From: Candidatus Pseudomonas phytovorans
Lineage (GTDB): Bacteria; Pseudomonadota; Gammaproteobacteria; Pseudomonadales; Pseudomonadaceae
Reading direction: 5' to 3'
Length of the DNA stretch: 64,000 bases
Assembly (NCBI GenBank): GCA_029202525.1
Contig: CP119325.1
Coordinates: forward strand, 3,880,001 to 3,944,000
Shown: piece by piece, positions 43,101-53,366 of the stretch
Layout of the letters: each line of letters begins with the position of its first letter
How positions within the stretch are numbered: position 1 is the stretch's first letter
Notes under the pieces: model-generated
Told to the model about the DNA's origin: nothing
Database searches by the model: none
What the model saw: the letters and a program-made list of their open reading frames with translations, nothing else
Translations under genes and position numbers: made by a program

Positions 43101-43376
43101 GAACAGCTGTCGATCAGTGTCAGCGAGGATCTGTCCACCTTGCGTGCCCTGTCAGCAGAGGCCTCCGATGAAGCCGTCCGCTCCCTGGCTCATCGCATCA
43201 AGGGCGGCGCAAAAATGATCAGGGTACGCGGCGTGGTCGAGGACTGCGAAGCCATCGAGAACGCCCACGCGCAGGGCCTGCCAACGGTTGCTCAACGTGA
43301 GCGACTGCAAGTCAGCCTGCAAGCCCTGCTCAATGAAATGAGCGATGCGCTCAATGCAATTGCAGCGTCGAGCTGA
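40107..43376 (+). CDS. BvgS/EvgS-like hybrid sensor histidine kinase
   Basis: 1089 residues. A signal peptide (LLACMFLVIGLAGPTTLLA) is followed by two tandem periplasmic solute-binding (Venus flytrap) domains (about 45-285 and 295-525). One membrane span, LALQVLILSALLLAGVVFW, lies near 535. A coiled linker leads to the HisKA box FLATMSHEIRTPMNA (His about 607), then the HATPase domain (N box NLISNAIKFTD, GAGLGLVIS). A receiver follows with Asp in LVITDCSMPVMDG (about 895), and an HPt domain with His in LAHRIKGGAKM (about 1029). Unlike BvgS there is no PAS domain between the membrane span and HisKA. Its 3' end overlaps the convergent BdlA-like gene. Confidence 0.93.
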   Translation: MKRLLACMFLVIGLAGPTTLLASSEPRQLLARSVSAAAPLHLSSEDRQWLQRRQHLVLGASRPDYPPFEINVSQQDYEGLSADYAGIIAEQLGISVEVRRFDSRHEAIAALREGSIDLLGSSNAFEAADAQLELTTPYADDLPVIVTREGNSLKHTPDLAGLRLAMVDHYLPASAVRTLYPKAQLSLYRSTLAGLAAVDLGEADAYLGDAISTDFTIGKSYQGTLKIDHFCQVPAGAFAFALASDNPRLHRLVDQALARISESERLNILRRWSSGNTSLLLQRHLTALSQEEEAWIAAHPSIDVLVNTSLAPLTFNDAEHRPTGITLDLLKQISLRTGLHFRPVESDSAQTMVERLARGDAQMIGALGYGADRSKQLRYTRPYLVSPRVLITRSDSTYPAQTKALDGQRIALVRGSPLRALLQQRYPQARLVEVDNPLGLMEAVAGGAADVALGSHINAAYYISHVFKGRLRIASVLDDDPAIAAFAVAADQPQLQAILDKALLSIPPEELDQLINRWRTSTLVSDSPWRDYRTLALQVLILSALLLAGVVFWNSYLRKLINQRTEAQHALQAQLALSRGLLEQLRQAKDDAEQASQTKSTFLATMSHEIRTPMNAVIGLLELALEDSREGRCDAQTLQTAHDSAIGLLELIGDILDISRIESGHITLQPVPTNLVELVRATVRVFEGNARAKGLHLHADLPDEPVWVLADPLRLKQILSNLISNAIKFTDRGEVQASLLMPSADEHSSLPIELSVRDTGIGISPADQARLFNAFVQADGPRTRQGAGLGLVISRTFAELMGGSLSLQSVEGVGTKVLVSLHLPACPAPEPARQHTPVAESSSGPLKILVVDDYPANLLLLERQLHTLGHHVTLADNGQVALERWQAARFDLVITDCSMPVMDGHELTRRIRSLETERSLPACQILGVTANAQAEERERCLASGMDDCLFKPIGLRTLKAHLPQARGDQQPPVRSSGFNLAELRHLTQDDKQLTRHLLEQLSISVSEDLSTLRALSAEASDEAVRSLAHRIKGGAKMIRVRGVVEDCEAIENAHAQGLPTVAQRERLQVSLQALLNEMSDALNAIAASS

Positions 43377-44670
43377 TCTGGCTGATCGCATCCACGACGT
43401 GCCGTGAACCCTGCTGGATTTCCATGATCACCGTACCGGCCTCATTGGCAAGCGCAACCCCATGACCGGTGCGGGTCAAGCTCGACTGCATACTGGCCAC
43501 GGCAAGTAGAGACAGGTCGTGGTTCTGCCGCACGACGTCGACGATTTCCAGGGTGGCCTTGCTGGTGCGCGCCGCCAGGTTGCGCACCTCGTCGGCCACC
43601 ACGGCAAACCCACGCCCGTGGTCGCCGGCGCGGGCCGCCTCGATGGCGGCGTTCAGGGCCAACAGATTGGTCTGGTCGGCAATCCCACGTATGGTCAGCA
43701 CAATCTGCGCGATCACATCCGACTGCTTGCTCACGGCATCGATACTGCGTGCCGCGTCATTCAGCTCTTGGGATATCTGCTCGATCACCTGCACCGTCTG
43801 TTGCACCACCTCGGTGCCCTTGCGTGCGCAGGCATCGGTCTGCATGGAACTGGCATGGGCGGCATCGGCGGCGGTTTGCTGCGTACTGACCTGGCGGGTG
43901 ATGTCACTGGCGAACTTCACCACCTTGTACAAGCGGCCCCTGCTGTCGAATATCGGGTTGTATGAGGCCTCCAGATAGACCATCTGGCCCTGCTTGTTGA
44001 TGCGCTCGAAGCGGTGCGAATGGTACTCGCCGCGGTTGAGTGATGCCCAGAACTCGCGGTACTCGGCCGACTCGCGTTCATGCGGCAGGCAAAACAGCCC
44101 GTGATGGCGACCGACCACTTCTTCCTGGCGATAGCCCATGGTATCGAGGAAGTTCTGGTTAGCCTTGATCACCCGGCCTTGCGGTGTGAACTCGATCACT
44201 GCCATGGAACGGCTGATGGCCTTGAGCAAACTTTCGCTCTCGTGCTCCTGCACCACCCGCTGGCTGATGTCGGCAGCCACCTTGATCACGCTGGTGACCT
44301 GGCGCTGCTCGTCCAGCACCGGCATGTAGCTGGCCTCCAGCCACACCTCACGCCCGGCCTTGTCGAGGCGTTCGAACGTTCCGCTGATGGCCTTGCCCTG
44401 AGCCAACTCGCGCCACAGTTGCTGGTACTCGGCACTTTGCGCATAGCCTGGCTCGCAGAACAGCCGATGGTGCTTGCCGCGCAACTCGTCGGCGCTATAG
44501 CCCATGGCTTGGCAGAATCGCTCGTTGGCATCGAGGATGGTGCCATCGGGGGCAAACTCGATCATCGCCATAGAACGGCTGATCGCGGCCAGTTTGGCTT
44601 GTGAGCCGGCCAACGCCTGGTGACTACGCTGGATTTCAACCAAATCGGACTTGCGATGGAAGTCGAACAT
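43351..44670 (-). CDS. BdlA-like soluble chemoreceptor (PAS-PAS-MCP)
   Basis: 439 residues, no membrane span, so cytoplasmic. Two tandem PAS domains (about 25-135 and 150-260) share the heme/flavin-type pattern ISRSMA(M/V)IEF and a (L/H)FC motif. They are followed by a methyl-accepting signalling domain whose hairpin tip is GIADQTNLLALNAAIEAARA. This is the layout of BdlA, the Pseudomonas biofilm-dispersion protein, and of Aer-like receptors. The preferred start gives MFDFHRKSDLVEIQ; an upstream Met lacks support. It is convergent with the hybrid kinase and overlaps it by 26 bp. Confidence 0.9.
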   Translation of the reverse strand: MFDFHRKSDLVEIQRSHQALAGSQAKLAAISRSMAMIEFAPDGTILDANERFCQAMGYSADELRGKHHRLFCEPGYAQSAEYQQLWRELAQGKAISGTFERLDKAGREVWLEASYMPVLDEQRQVTSVIKVAADISQRVVQEHESESLLKAISRSMAVIEFTPQGRVIKANQNFLDTMGYRQEEVVGRHHGLFCLPHERESAEYREFWASLNRGEYHSHRFERINKQGQMVYLEASYNPIFDSRGRLYKVVKFASDITRQVSTQQTAADAAHASSMQTDACARKGTEVVQQTVQVIEQISQELNDAARSIDAVSKQSDVIAQIVLTIRGIADQTNLLALNAAIEAARAGDHGRGFAVVADEVRNLAARTSKATLEIVDVVRQNHDLSLLAVASMQSSLTRTGHGVALANEAGTVIMEIQQGSRHVVDAISQISSTLQLH

Positions 44671-44803
44671 GACGCCGGGCTCCTTTATGCGCGGTGTCCT
44701 GAGCATAGATCGCCGTTGGCGCCGTGCAAGCACAGTGCTATCACTTTAGAATTACTACACTGCGATTACAGTTGCGGTTCCCGTGCAGGCGCAGGGTTGA
44801 ACG

Positions 44804-45823
44804 TTACGAACTCTCGCGCACCATCAACTCAAAGCCCAGATCCTGCTGAGTATTCGCCACCCGCTTGCCATCGAGCAACGCCAGCAGCGCCTGCGCGGCG
44901 CCACGACCCACGGCCGCCCTGGGGGTGCGAATCGAGGTCAAGCGCGGCACCATGTGCGCCGAGGCTGGCAGGTCGTTGAACCCGACCATGGCGACCTGAC
45001 GTGGCACGTCCACCCCTTGGCGCAATGCCTGCAGCACCGCCCCCTGGGCCAGGTCGTCGTTGCAGAAGAAGATACCGTCCACATCCGGCGCCTTCTGCAG
45101 CAACTGGCTAAACAGCACACTGCCCAGCGCAATCGACGAAGGCTCCGGTGCCAGGACCTCCAACTCGGTCGCCTGCATACCGGCCTCAGCCAGGGCCTGG
45201 CGGAAACCTTCGGCCCGCTGCATCACCCGTGGGTCGAGTTGCGCAGCGATGAACGCCAGGCGTTTGCGCCCGCGCTCAATCAAGTGCCGGGCAGCAGCGC
45301 GCCCGGCCTGCTGCTGCGAGAAACCGACCGACAACGCCCCCGGCTCACCATTGAGCTCCATCATGTGCACACAAGGCACACCGCTTGCGGCCAGCATCTG
45401 CCGCGCCGCGTCGCTGCGCTCGAAACCGGTCAACAGCATGCCGCAGGGCTGATAGGCCAGGTAGTTGCGGATCAGGTTCTCTTCTTCGGCAAGGTCGTAG
45501 TGATAGTTGCCAATCAGCACCTCGAGCCCACGCGGGCGCATGACCTCGTGAATGGCTTCCAGGGTGTCGATGAATAACTGGTTTGATAGCGACGGGATGA
45601 GCACCACCACCGACTGGCTGCGGGCCGAGGCCAGGGCGCGGGCCGCCGGGTTGGCCACGTAGCCCAGGCTCGCCGCGGCAGCGACGACCTTTTCGACCAG
45701 TTCAGGCGCAACCGTGCTGACCCCGCGCAAGGCGCGCGAGGCGGTAATCGGGGAAACCCCGGAAAGCCTGGCGACTTCTGCCAGGGTAGGACGACCTGTA
45801 GTACGGGAGCCGGTGCGAGACAT
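44804..45823 (-). CDS. gnuR: GnuR/GntR, LacI-family repressor of gluconate metabolism
   Basis: 339 residues. Helix-turn-helix RPTLAEVARLSGVSPITASR, hinge YVANPAARALASARS, then a sugar-acid sensor domain (VVVLIPSLSNQLFIDTLEAI; FFCNDDLAQGAVLQAL; MVGFNDLPASAHMVPRLTSI). It is divergent from gnuK and gntP, whose upstream regions carry its operator core AGCGCT. In Pseudomonas the homologue binds gluconate or 6-phosphogluconate and represses uptake and phosphorylation. Confidence 0.92.
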   Translation of the reverse strand: MSRTGSRTTGRPTLAEVARLSGVSPITASRALRGVSTVAPELVEKVVAAAASLGYVANPAARALASARSQSVVVLIPSLSNQLFIDTLEAIHEVMRPRGLEVLIGNYHYDLAEEENLIRNYLAYQPCGMLLTGFERSDAARQMLAASGVPCVHMMELNGEPGALSVGFSQQQAGRAAARHLIERGRKRLAFIAAQLDPRVMQRAEGFRQALAEAGMQATELEVLAPEPSSIALGSVLFSQLLQKAPDVDGIFFCNDDLAQGAVLQALRQGVDVPRQVAMVGFNDLPASAHMVPRLTSIRTPRAAVGRGAAQALLALLDGKRVANTQQDLGFELMVRESS

Positions 45824-45864
45824 GGATGTTGTAATTTTACTACTTGCAAGGATAGGGAACGGCC

Positions 45865-45878
45865 ACTAAGGTAGCGCT
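45865..45878 (-). promoter_or_regulatory. GntR/GnuR operator upstream of the regulator gene
   Basis: ACTAAGGTAGCGCT fits exactly the motif AC-N-AAG-N-TAGCGCT described for Pseudomonas GntR. It lies 42 bp upstream of the gnuR start, so it likely mediates autorepression. Confidence 0.8.
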
Positions 45879-45997
45879 GTCTCAGGACGCAGGCAATGTA
45901 ATCTTTGGCGGCAGCGCACACGCGCTCGCTACCAAGCGTCCATACTGCGTAAGCACAAGACCAATAACACCGGGGAGGTGGCTTTTCGTCAACGACG

Positions 45998-46012
45998 AGA
46001 CAGCGCTATCTC
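45998..46012 (+). promoter_or_regulatory. GnuR operator upstream of gluconokinase
   Basis: AGACAGCGCTATCTC, with the AGCGCT core, lies 19 bp before the gnuK start. It is related to the sites at 45865 and 46597. Confidence 0.75.
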
Positions 46013-46030
46013 ACCCCGCAGGAGGTACTG

Positions 46031-46570
46031 ATGAATTCTCCCCTGTCCGCCATTGTGGTGATGGGCGTGGCCGGTTGTGGCAAAAGCTGCATCGGCGCTG
46101 CCATCGCTGCGAAAAGCGGCGGCCGCCTGATCGAAGGCGACGCTTTCCACCCTGCCGAAAACATCCGCAAGATGAGCGATGGCATCCCGCTGGACGACAG
46201 CGACCGTGCCGGATGGCTGGTGCGCCTTGGTCAGGAGTTGCAGGCCATCACTCAGGCGGGGGAACGCCCGATCCTGACCTGCTCGGCACTCAAGCGCCGC
46301 TACCGCGACACCCTGCGCGATGCCATGCCCGGGCTGGTATTCGTGTTCCTCGAACTGTCGCCTGCCGAGGCGGAAAAGCGCGTGCTGGCGCGGCCTGGGC
46401 ACTTCATGCCGGCCAGCCTCATCGACAGCCAGTTTGCCGCTCTGGAGTCGCCACGCGGCGAGCCCCTGACGCTGCCACTGGACGCCACCCAGCCTGTCGA
46501 TGCGCTCGCTGAAGCGGTAGACAGCTGGCTAAAGCGTTGCGGTGAGCAGGGCCTGGCGCAAACCGCCTGA
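46031..46570 (+). CDS. gnuK: gluconokinase
   Basis: 179 residues, GntK/IdnK type. P-loop VVMGVAGCGKSCIG, the gluconate-side pattern EGDAFHPAENIRKMSDGIPL and DRAGWL, the LTCSALKRRYRD segment, and the lid region RVLARPGHFMPASLIDSQFA. Phosphorylates D-gluconate to 6-phosphogluconate, feeding the Entner-Doudoroff route. AGGAGG precedes the ATG. It is flanked on both sides by GnuR operators and followed by the permease. Confidence 0.96.
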   Translation: MNSPLSAIVVMGVAGCGKSCIGAAIAAKSGGRLIEGDAFHPAENIRKMSDGIPLDDSDRAGWLVRLGQELQAITQAGERPILTCSALKRRYRDTLRDAMPGLVFVFLELSPAEAEKRVLARPGHFMPASLIDSQFAALESPRGEPLTLPLDATQPVDALAEAVDSWLKRCGEQGLAQTA

Positions 46571-46596
46571 CCCGGCGGCTTTACCGGCTCACCAAA

Positions 46597-46610
46597 GACA
46601 GCGCTACCTC
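46597..46610 (+). promoter_or_regulatory. GnuR operator between gnuK and gntP
   Basis: AGACAGCGCTACCT keeps the AGCGCT core of the other two sites. It lies 72 bp upstream of the permease start, indicating that gntP has its own regulated promoter. Confidence 0.72.
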
Positions 46611-46681
46611 GACCTGTAAATGCGGGTTAAGTTTCAAAACGTTACGCCAAAAAACAACGATAAGATCGAGGCCTTCAAACC

Positions 46682-48034
46682 ATGTTCGGACTGGCTACTG
46701 ATACCTTCCTGCTGCTCGACGCGCTGGTTACCATCATCGGGCTGATTCTGCTGATCACCCACTTCAAAGTGCACCCCTTCGTCGCCCTCACCCTCGCGGC
46801 CGGCTTTCTTGGCCTGACCTCCGGCATGCCGGTGGCCAAGGTAATGAAGTCGTTCCAGGACGGTTTTGGCGGTGTGCTCGGCTTTGTCGGCATCGTGCTC
46901 GCCTTGGGTACCATGCTGGGCAAGCTGATGGCCGACTCCGGGGGTGCCGACCAGATCGCGCAAACCCTTATCCGCGCCTTCGGCAAGAAGAACGTGCACT
47001 GGGCGATGATGTTCGCCGCCTTCCTGGTGGGCATTCCGCTGTTCTTCGAAATCGGCTTCGTGCTGCTGATTCCGCTCGTGTTCATCGTTGCACGCCGCTC
47101 CGGGGTATCGCTGGTCAAGATCGGTATTCCACTGCTGGCCGGCCTGTCGGTGGTCCACGGCCTGGTACCGCCACACCCGGGCCCATTGCTGGCGATCGGC
47201 ATTTTCCACGCGGACATCGGCAAGACCATCTTCTACGGCCTGATCGTCGCACTGCCCACCGCGATCATCGCCGGCCCGCTGTTCGGTAACTTCATTTCCC
47301 GCTACATCCCGGGCAACCCGTCCCAGGAACTGATGGACCAGATCGCCAAGGAGTCCGACCAAGGCAACCTGCCAAGCTTCAGCATCACCCTGATCACCGT
47401 ACTGCTGCCGGTGGCGTTGATGTTGCTGAAAACCTTCGCCGATGTAGTGCTGCCAGCCGAACACATCGTGCGCCAGTGGATGGACCTGATCGGCCACCCC
47501 ATCACCGCCCTGCTCGCTGCCCTGCTGCTGGCCTTCTATACCTTCGGCTCGGCCCGCGGCTTCAACCGCCAGCAGATCATGAAGATGCTCGACCAGAGCC
47601 TGGCCCCCACGGCGGCCATCGTGCTGATCGTAGGCGCTGGCGGTGGGTTCAAGCAGATGCTGGTGGACACCGGCGTGGGCAACGTGATCGGGCAGATGGC
47701 CGTGCAGGCGGAGATTTCGCCCATCATGCTGGCCTGGCTGGTGGCAGCGGTGATTCGCATTGCCACCGGCTCCGCCACTGTCGCCACCATTACCGGCGCG
47801 GGTATCGTTGCACCGGTGATCGAACTGGTCCCGGGTGTGAACCGCGAATTGCTGGTGCTGGCTACCGGCGCTGGTTCGTTGATCCTGTCGCATGTGAACG
47901 ACGCCGGCTTCTGGCTGGTGAAGCAATATTTCAACATGACGGTGGCAGAAACCTTCAAGACCTGGAGCATGATGGAAACCATCCTCTCGGTGGTCGGCAT
48001 CATCTTCATCATGTTGTTGGCGCAAGTGGTGTAA
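46682..48034 (+). CDS. gntP: gluconate:H+ symporter (GntP family)
   Basis: 450 residues, about 12-14 membrane helices. GntP signatures are FKVHPFVALTLAAGFLGL, GFGGVLGFVGIVLALGTMLG, GGADQIAQTLIRAFGKKN, HPGPLLAIGIFHADIGK and SATVATITGAGIVAP with HVNDAGFWLV near the end. Imports gluconate across the inner membrane. It is the natural partner of the upstream kinase; the promoter and operator in the 111-bp gap suggest separate initiation. Confidence 0.95.
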   Translation: MFGLATDTFLLLDALVTIIGLILLITHFKVHPFVALTLAAGFLGLTSGMPVAKVMKSFQDGFGGVLGFVGIVLALGTMLGKLMADSGGADQIAQTLIRAFGKKNVHWAMMFAAFLVGIPLFFEIGFVLLIPLVFIVARRSGVSLVKIGIPLLAGLSVVHGLVPPHPGPLLAIGIFHADIGKTIFYGLIVALPTAIIAGPLFGNFISRYIPGNPSQELMDQIAKESDQGNLPSFSITLITVLLPVALMLLKTFADVVLPAEHIVRQWMDLIGHPITALLAALLLAFYTFGSARGFNRQQIMKMLDQSLAPTAAIVLIVGAGGGFKQMLVDTGVGNVIGQMAVQAEISPIMLAWLVAAVIRIATGSATVATITGAGIVAPVIELVPGVNRELLVLATGAGSLILSHVNDAGFWLVKQYFNMTVAETFKTWSMMETILSVVGIIFIMLLAQVV

Positions 48035-48117
48035 CCGTTGATCGGGGTAATGGCACGTTGAGGCCTGGGGTAGGCCGAATGAAAGTATGAGACCTGCCCC
48101 AAGCAAAGGAGCTTGCC

Positions 48118-48420
48118 ATGCCCCGCTCAAGCATTCTGCTGATCGCCCTGCTCGCCTCGCCACTGGCCCTCGCGGTCGGTACCGGCCCCACCTACCCTGA
48201 CGACCCGCACAATCCTGCGCCACGTCCGGGCGTGGACAGTACCCTGAACCCGATCGAAAAGCCGATGCCGCGGGATACCGACGCGCGCTTGCCGGGCGAT
48301 GAACCGCAAAACCCGCCCGCCACGGAGAATGATGAACATGGTTTGCCGGGGATGGGTGGGAGTGGCCAAGAGGGTGTAAGTCCTCAGCGCGATAGCGGCA
48401 CAAGCACAGGTAACCCCTGA
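48118..48420 (+). CDS. small secreted proline-rich protein, unknown
   Basis: 100 residues. A signal peptide (SILLIALLASPLALA) is followed by a low-complexity Pro/Asp/Gly-rich chain (PTYPDDPHNPAPRPG, EKPMPRDTDARLPGDEP, HGLPGMGGSGQEG) with no recognised domain. The ATG is preceded by AAAGGAG. Probably periplasmic or extracellular; function unknown. It ends just before a REP pair and is not clearly in the gluconate operon. Confidence 0.75.
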   Translation: MPRSSILLIALLASPLALAVGTGPTYPDDPHNPAPRPGVDSTLNPIEKPMPRDTDARLPGDEPQNPPATENDEHGLPGMGGSGQEGVSPQRDSGTSTGNP

Positions 48421-48432
48421 GTACGCCCCCCC

Positions 48433-48549
48433 TGTAGGAGCGGCCTTGTGTCGCGAAAGGGCCGCAGCGCGGCCCCAGGATTTCAGCCTGATCGTTAATA
48501 TTGCCGGGGCTGCTGCGCAGCCCTATCGCGACAAAAGGCCGCTCCTACA
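48433..48549. repeat. REP pair, GCGGCC family
   Basis: Inverted units at 48433-48475 and 48506-48549 with TGTAGGAGCGGCCTTGTGTC at one end and GACAAAAGGCCGCTCCTACA at the other. Each carries an internal palindrome around GCGCGGCC or GCTGCTGCGCAGC. It lies between convergent genes. Confidence 0.88.
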
Positions 48550-48570
48550 AAAAGCAGAACTGTGCCTGCT

Positions 48571-49998
<1,428 letters not shown>

Positions 49999-51460
49999 GG
50001 TCCCCTCCCGCTGCGATATTGAATGTAAGGCTGACGCGGGTTCCTTCCTCTTCGCGGCTGCTCAGGCTGACCGAGCCGCCAAAACGTTCCATGATGCGTT
50101 TGACCAGGGCCAGGCCTACACCGAGGCCGCCCTGCTTGGTCGTGAAGAACGGCTTGAACACCATCCGTTCCTGCTGTTGGCTCATGCCTTTGCCCGTGTC
50201 GGTGAGCACAAACTCGGCACGCTGGCCCTCCTGTACATTGACCTGGGCGGTCAGCATGCCGCCTGACGGCATGGCCTCCAGGGCGTTGGAGAACAGGCTG
50301 TTGAGAATCTGCGTGAGCTGCAGCGGCTGGCTGGCCACCCACTGCTCATCTGGCCCTTCAAAATGAAAGCGCACACCATTGCGTTCGATCTGCTGGACGA
50401 ACGCCAGGTGGGTGTCCTCGATGGCCGCCACCAGATCTACCGCCTCGGCCTCGTCGCTAACCGGGCGCAACGACACCAGCAGGTCACGTACCCAGCGCGA
50501 CATGCGGTCCACCTGGCTGATGATGTCGGTAATGTTCTTCTGCGCTGCGGGGTCGGCGATTTCCTGGGCCAGTTCGGCGCTGGAGCGGATATTGGCCAGC
50601 GGGTTGCGCAGGCTGTGCGCCACTGCAGACGACATCTCGCCAAGCGCCACGTAGGTTTCACTGGCCACCAGCCGGTCCTGTTGCTGGTGCAGCATCTGCG
50701 CCGCCCGGCGTACGATCCAGAACAGCCCGAAGTAGATCAGCGCCCCACCCACCAATGTCGAAGCCCAGATCAGTACATAGCCGCGCTGGATCCGCCGGAT
50801 CAGGTCCTGCGGTTCCTTGTAGACTTCCACCATGGCCATGACCTGTTCACCTTGGCTGTCGAACAGCGGGATGTAGTTTTCGATGAACAGGTAGCGCGGT
50901 TCACGCAAGAACTTCTGCTCTTCGCGATCTTCCTCGGCCTTGTGGTAGCTGGCCGACACCGCCTTGCGCGAACGGAAAGCCCGATCAAGGTCACCATCGG
51001 CCTCGATCCGCTTGCCGATCAGTTCGACGTTGGTGGACCAGACGATGGTGCGGTCGCGAGCGTAGACATTGGCCAGCAAGGTATCAGGCAGGTGCTCGAC
51101 GTGGTCGAGAAATTCGACACGGGTCGATTCGGCCAGCGCCGGGGTGAACTGCAGGTGTTGCTGGTCCAGGCGCGGGTCGAGCAGTTCGCCCATGGTGGTG
51201 CCCGGTGGCAACTGCGAATGGCGTACCTCGGCCTGGGCCATGGCCTGGATGAACTGCGCGGTCAGCATCGCATCACGCTGCACGCTATCGCGCACCACGA
51301 AGCGCGTGGACACATAACCCAAGCCACCCGCCACCGCCGTGATGATCAACAGGCTGATGACCGAAAACCAGCGCAGCAGGTTGAACTCACGCAATGGCAA
51401 GGCCAGGCCGCTGGCACTCGCGCTGGCTTTGTCGCGAACTTCGTTTTCCAGCATCTGCAT

Positions 51461-51756
51461 CGCGTGGTTCCCGCACAGGGCGTCCGTTCAGAAATGCATC
51501 AAGCTCAACAGCAGCGGCAACTTGAATGCACCCCGCCTAAGCAGCCAAAGCTGCCATTTGTCACGTTTTGCGCTCCACTCATCACGTAGCAAGAACTCGG
51601 CCAGCCAGCATCGAAAAATCTGAATCTATATTTTTCAATAACTTAAACTTTGTTGTTAAACCTAAATGAAAGAAAGAGCCCCACATTTGGGTAATATTTA
51701 CCCAAAACCCATGATTCTATTAATATCAGTTATTTACGATGAATTGTTAACGTCGA
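51461..51756. promoter_or_regulatory. AT-rich gap with a 9-bp perfect palindrome
   Basis: No gene. At 51686-51706 TTTGGGTAA and TTACCCAAA are perfect inverted 9-mers around TAT, in a tract of runs of A and T. Too few T follow for a terminator, so an operator for a regulator of the downstream kinase/regulator pair is more likely. The binder is unknown. Confidence 0.5.
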
Positions 51757-53217
51757 TCAGCAAGTCGTCGCCAAGCGGAAACACAGCGACACCCGCGTAC
51801 CATGGCCCTCACTGCTGCTGAGCCTGACCGTGCCGCCGAACCGCTCCATGATGCGCTTCACCAACACCAGCCCCACCCCCAGCCCACCCTGCTTGGTAGT
51901 GAAGAACGGCCGGAAAGCCATGCGTTGCTGCTCTTCATTCATGCCCTTGCCATTGTCGGACAGGCGCAGGGTCAGGCCACGACGGTCATGGCGCACTACC
52001 TCGATACGCAACCGCCCGCCCTGCTCCATCGATTCCAGGGCATTGGCGATCAGGCTGCTGAAAATCTGCCGCAGTAACGCCGGATGCCCCAATACCTGCA
52101 CCGCCGGTAACGGTTGCAGGTCCAGGCTAATCCCCCCACGCGCCAGCGGTACGGCGTAGGTCTGCAGGCTTTCCTGCAAGGCCAGCGGCAAGTCCACCGC
52201 AACTGCCTCATCGTTCAGCGGGCGCAGTGACTGCAGCATCTGACGGATCCACTGCGACATCCGGTCAACCTGGCTGATGATGTCGTTGATATTGCGCTGC
52301 GCCGGGCCTTCGTCGAACGCCTGGGCCAGTTCGGCGCTTGAGCGGATACTGGCCAAGGGGTTGCGCAGGCTGTGAGCCACCGCCGAGGACACCTCGCCCA
52401 GCGCCACATAGGTTTCGTTGTTGATCAGCCGCTTCTGTTGCACCGCCAGTAACCGCGCAGCACGGTGCATGATGCCGTAAAGGCCGACGTAGACCAGCGC
52501 GGCACCGACGGTGATCGCCAGCCAGATCAGTATCAGGCCATGCTCGATACGCACGATCAGGTCATGGGGCTCTTTATAGATCTCGACCATCGCCGTGACG
52601 TGCTCGCCATCGGCGTCGAACAGCGGAATGTAGTTTTCGATGAACAGTTGCTCGGGCGGGGTAACAAACTTCTGCTCGGCGCGCGCCTGTTCGAAGTTGT
52701 GGTAGCTGGCCGAGACTCGCATCTTGTATTCGAAAGCCCGGTCCAGGTCGTCGTCGCTGTCGATCAGCTTGCCAATCAGCGCCGGGTTGGTGGACCAGAT
52801 CACAGTACGGTCCGGGGCATAGATATTGGCCAGCAGCATGTCTGGCAGGTGGGCGATATGATCGAGGAACTCGCCACGGGCCTTGCGCCGGGCATCCGGG
52901 TCGACATCCGGCAGGTTGCTGCGGTCGGTGCGCGGGTCGAGCAGCTCGCCCATGGTACGCACGTTGGGGATCGACACATGGCGTACTTCGGCGTCGGCGA
53001 TGGAGGTGATGAACTGCGCCGTGAGCAAGGCATCGCGCTCAACGCTCTCATCGATGATGAAACGGCTGGAAATCAGTCCCAGCCCGGCAGCCACCGAGAG
53101 GATGATGGCCAGGCTGACCCAGGCATACCAGCGCAGCAGGTTGAATGGCTTGCGCGGGGCAGCCAGCTCGTTACCGGCAGGCACTTCTATGGCGTCGGAA
53201 CGAGGGGCGATGTCCAT
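51757..53217 (-). CDS. second sensor histidine kinase, paralogue of the preceding one
   Basis: 486 residues from an ATG with GGAG 6 nt upstream; a GTG four codons earlier is possible. Domain order is the same as in the 49967-51460 kinase, and long stretches are nearly identical (FNLLRW; IENYIPLFD; SSAVAHSLRNPLASIRSSAE; PFFTTKQGGLGVGL). The periplasmic sensor is most diverged. No regulator gene of its own is adjacent, so it may feed the same NtrC-type regulator or a distant one. Probable local duplication. Confidence 0.92.
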   Translation of the reverse strand: MDIAPRSDAIEVPAGNELAAPRKPFNLLRWYAWVSLAIILSVAAGLGLISSRFIIDESVERDALLTAQFITSIADAEVRHVSIPNVRTMGELLDPRTDRSNLPDVDPDARRKARGEFLDHIAHLPDMLLANIYAPDRTVIWSTNPALIGKLIDSDDDLDRAFEYKMRVSASYHNFEQARAEQKFVTPPEQLFIENYIPLFDADGEHVTAMVEIYKEPHDLIVRIEHGLILIWLAITVGAALVYVGLYGIMHRAARLLAVQQKRLINNETYVALGEVSSAVAHSLRNPLASIRSSAELAQAFDEGPAQRNINDIISQVDRMSQWIRQMLQSLRPLNDEAVAVDLPLALQESLQTYAVPLARGGISLDLQPLPAVQVLGHPALLRQIFSSLIANALESMEQGGRLRIEVVRHDRRGLTLRLSDNGKGMNEEQQRMAFRPFFTTKQGGLGVGLVLVKRIMERFGGTVRLSSSEGHGTRVSLCFRLATTC

Positions 53218-53366
53218 GGCGGGCTCCACAGCTGGGCACCTTCAGAAGGTTATAGCCCAGACCTGGGGAAACCGTAGTGCTGAATTGATGGCATCCGCCG
53301 AAGGGTAACGCTTTTTTCACTTTTTACACCCAACGTCTGCACGCACGGCGTCCTGACCGGATCCCG

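Noticed and set aside
48045..48080. TGGCACG near 48056 as a second sigma-54 promoter for the small secreted protein
   Set aside because: The position 10 nt after GG is CC instead of GC and no TTGC box is present.
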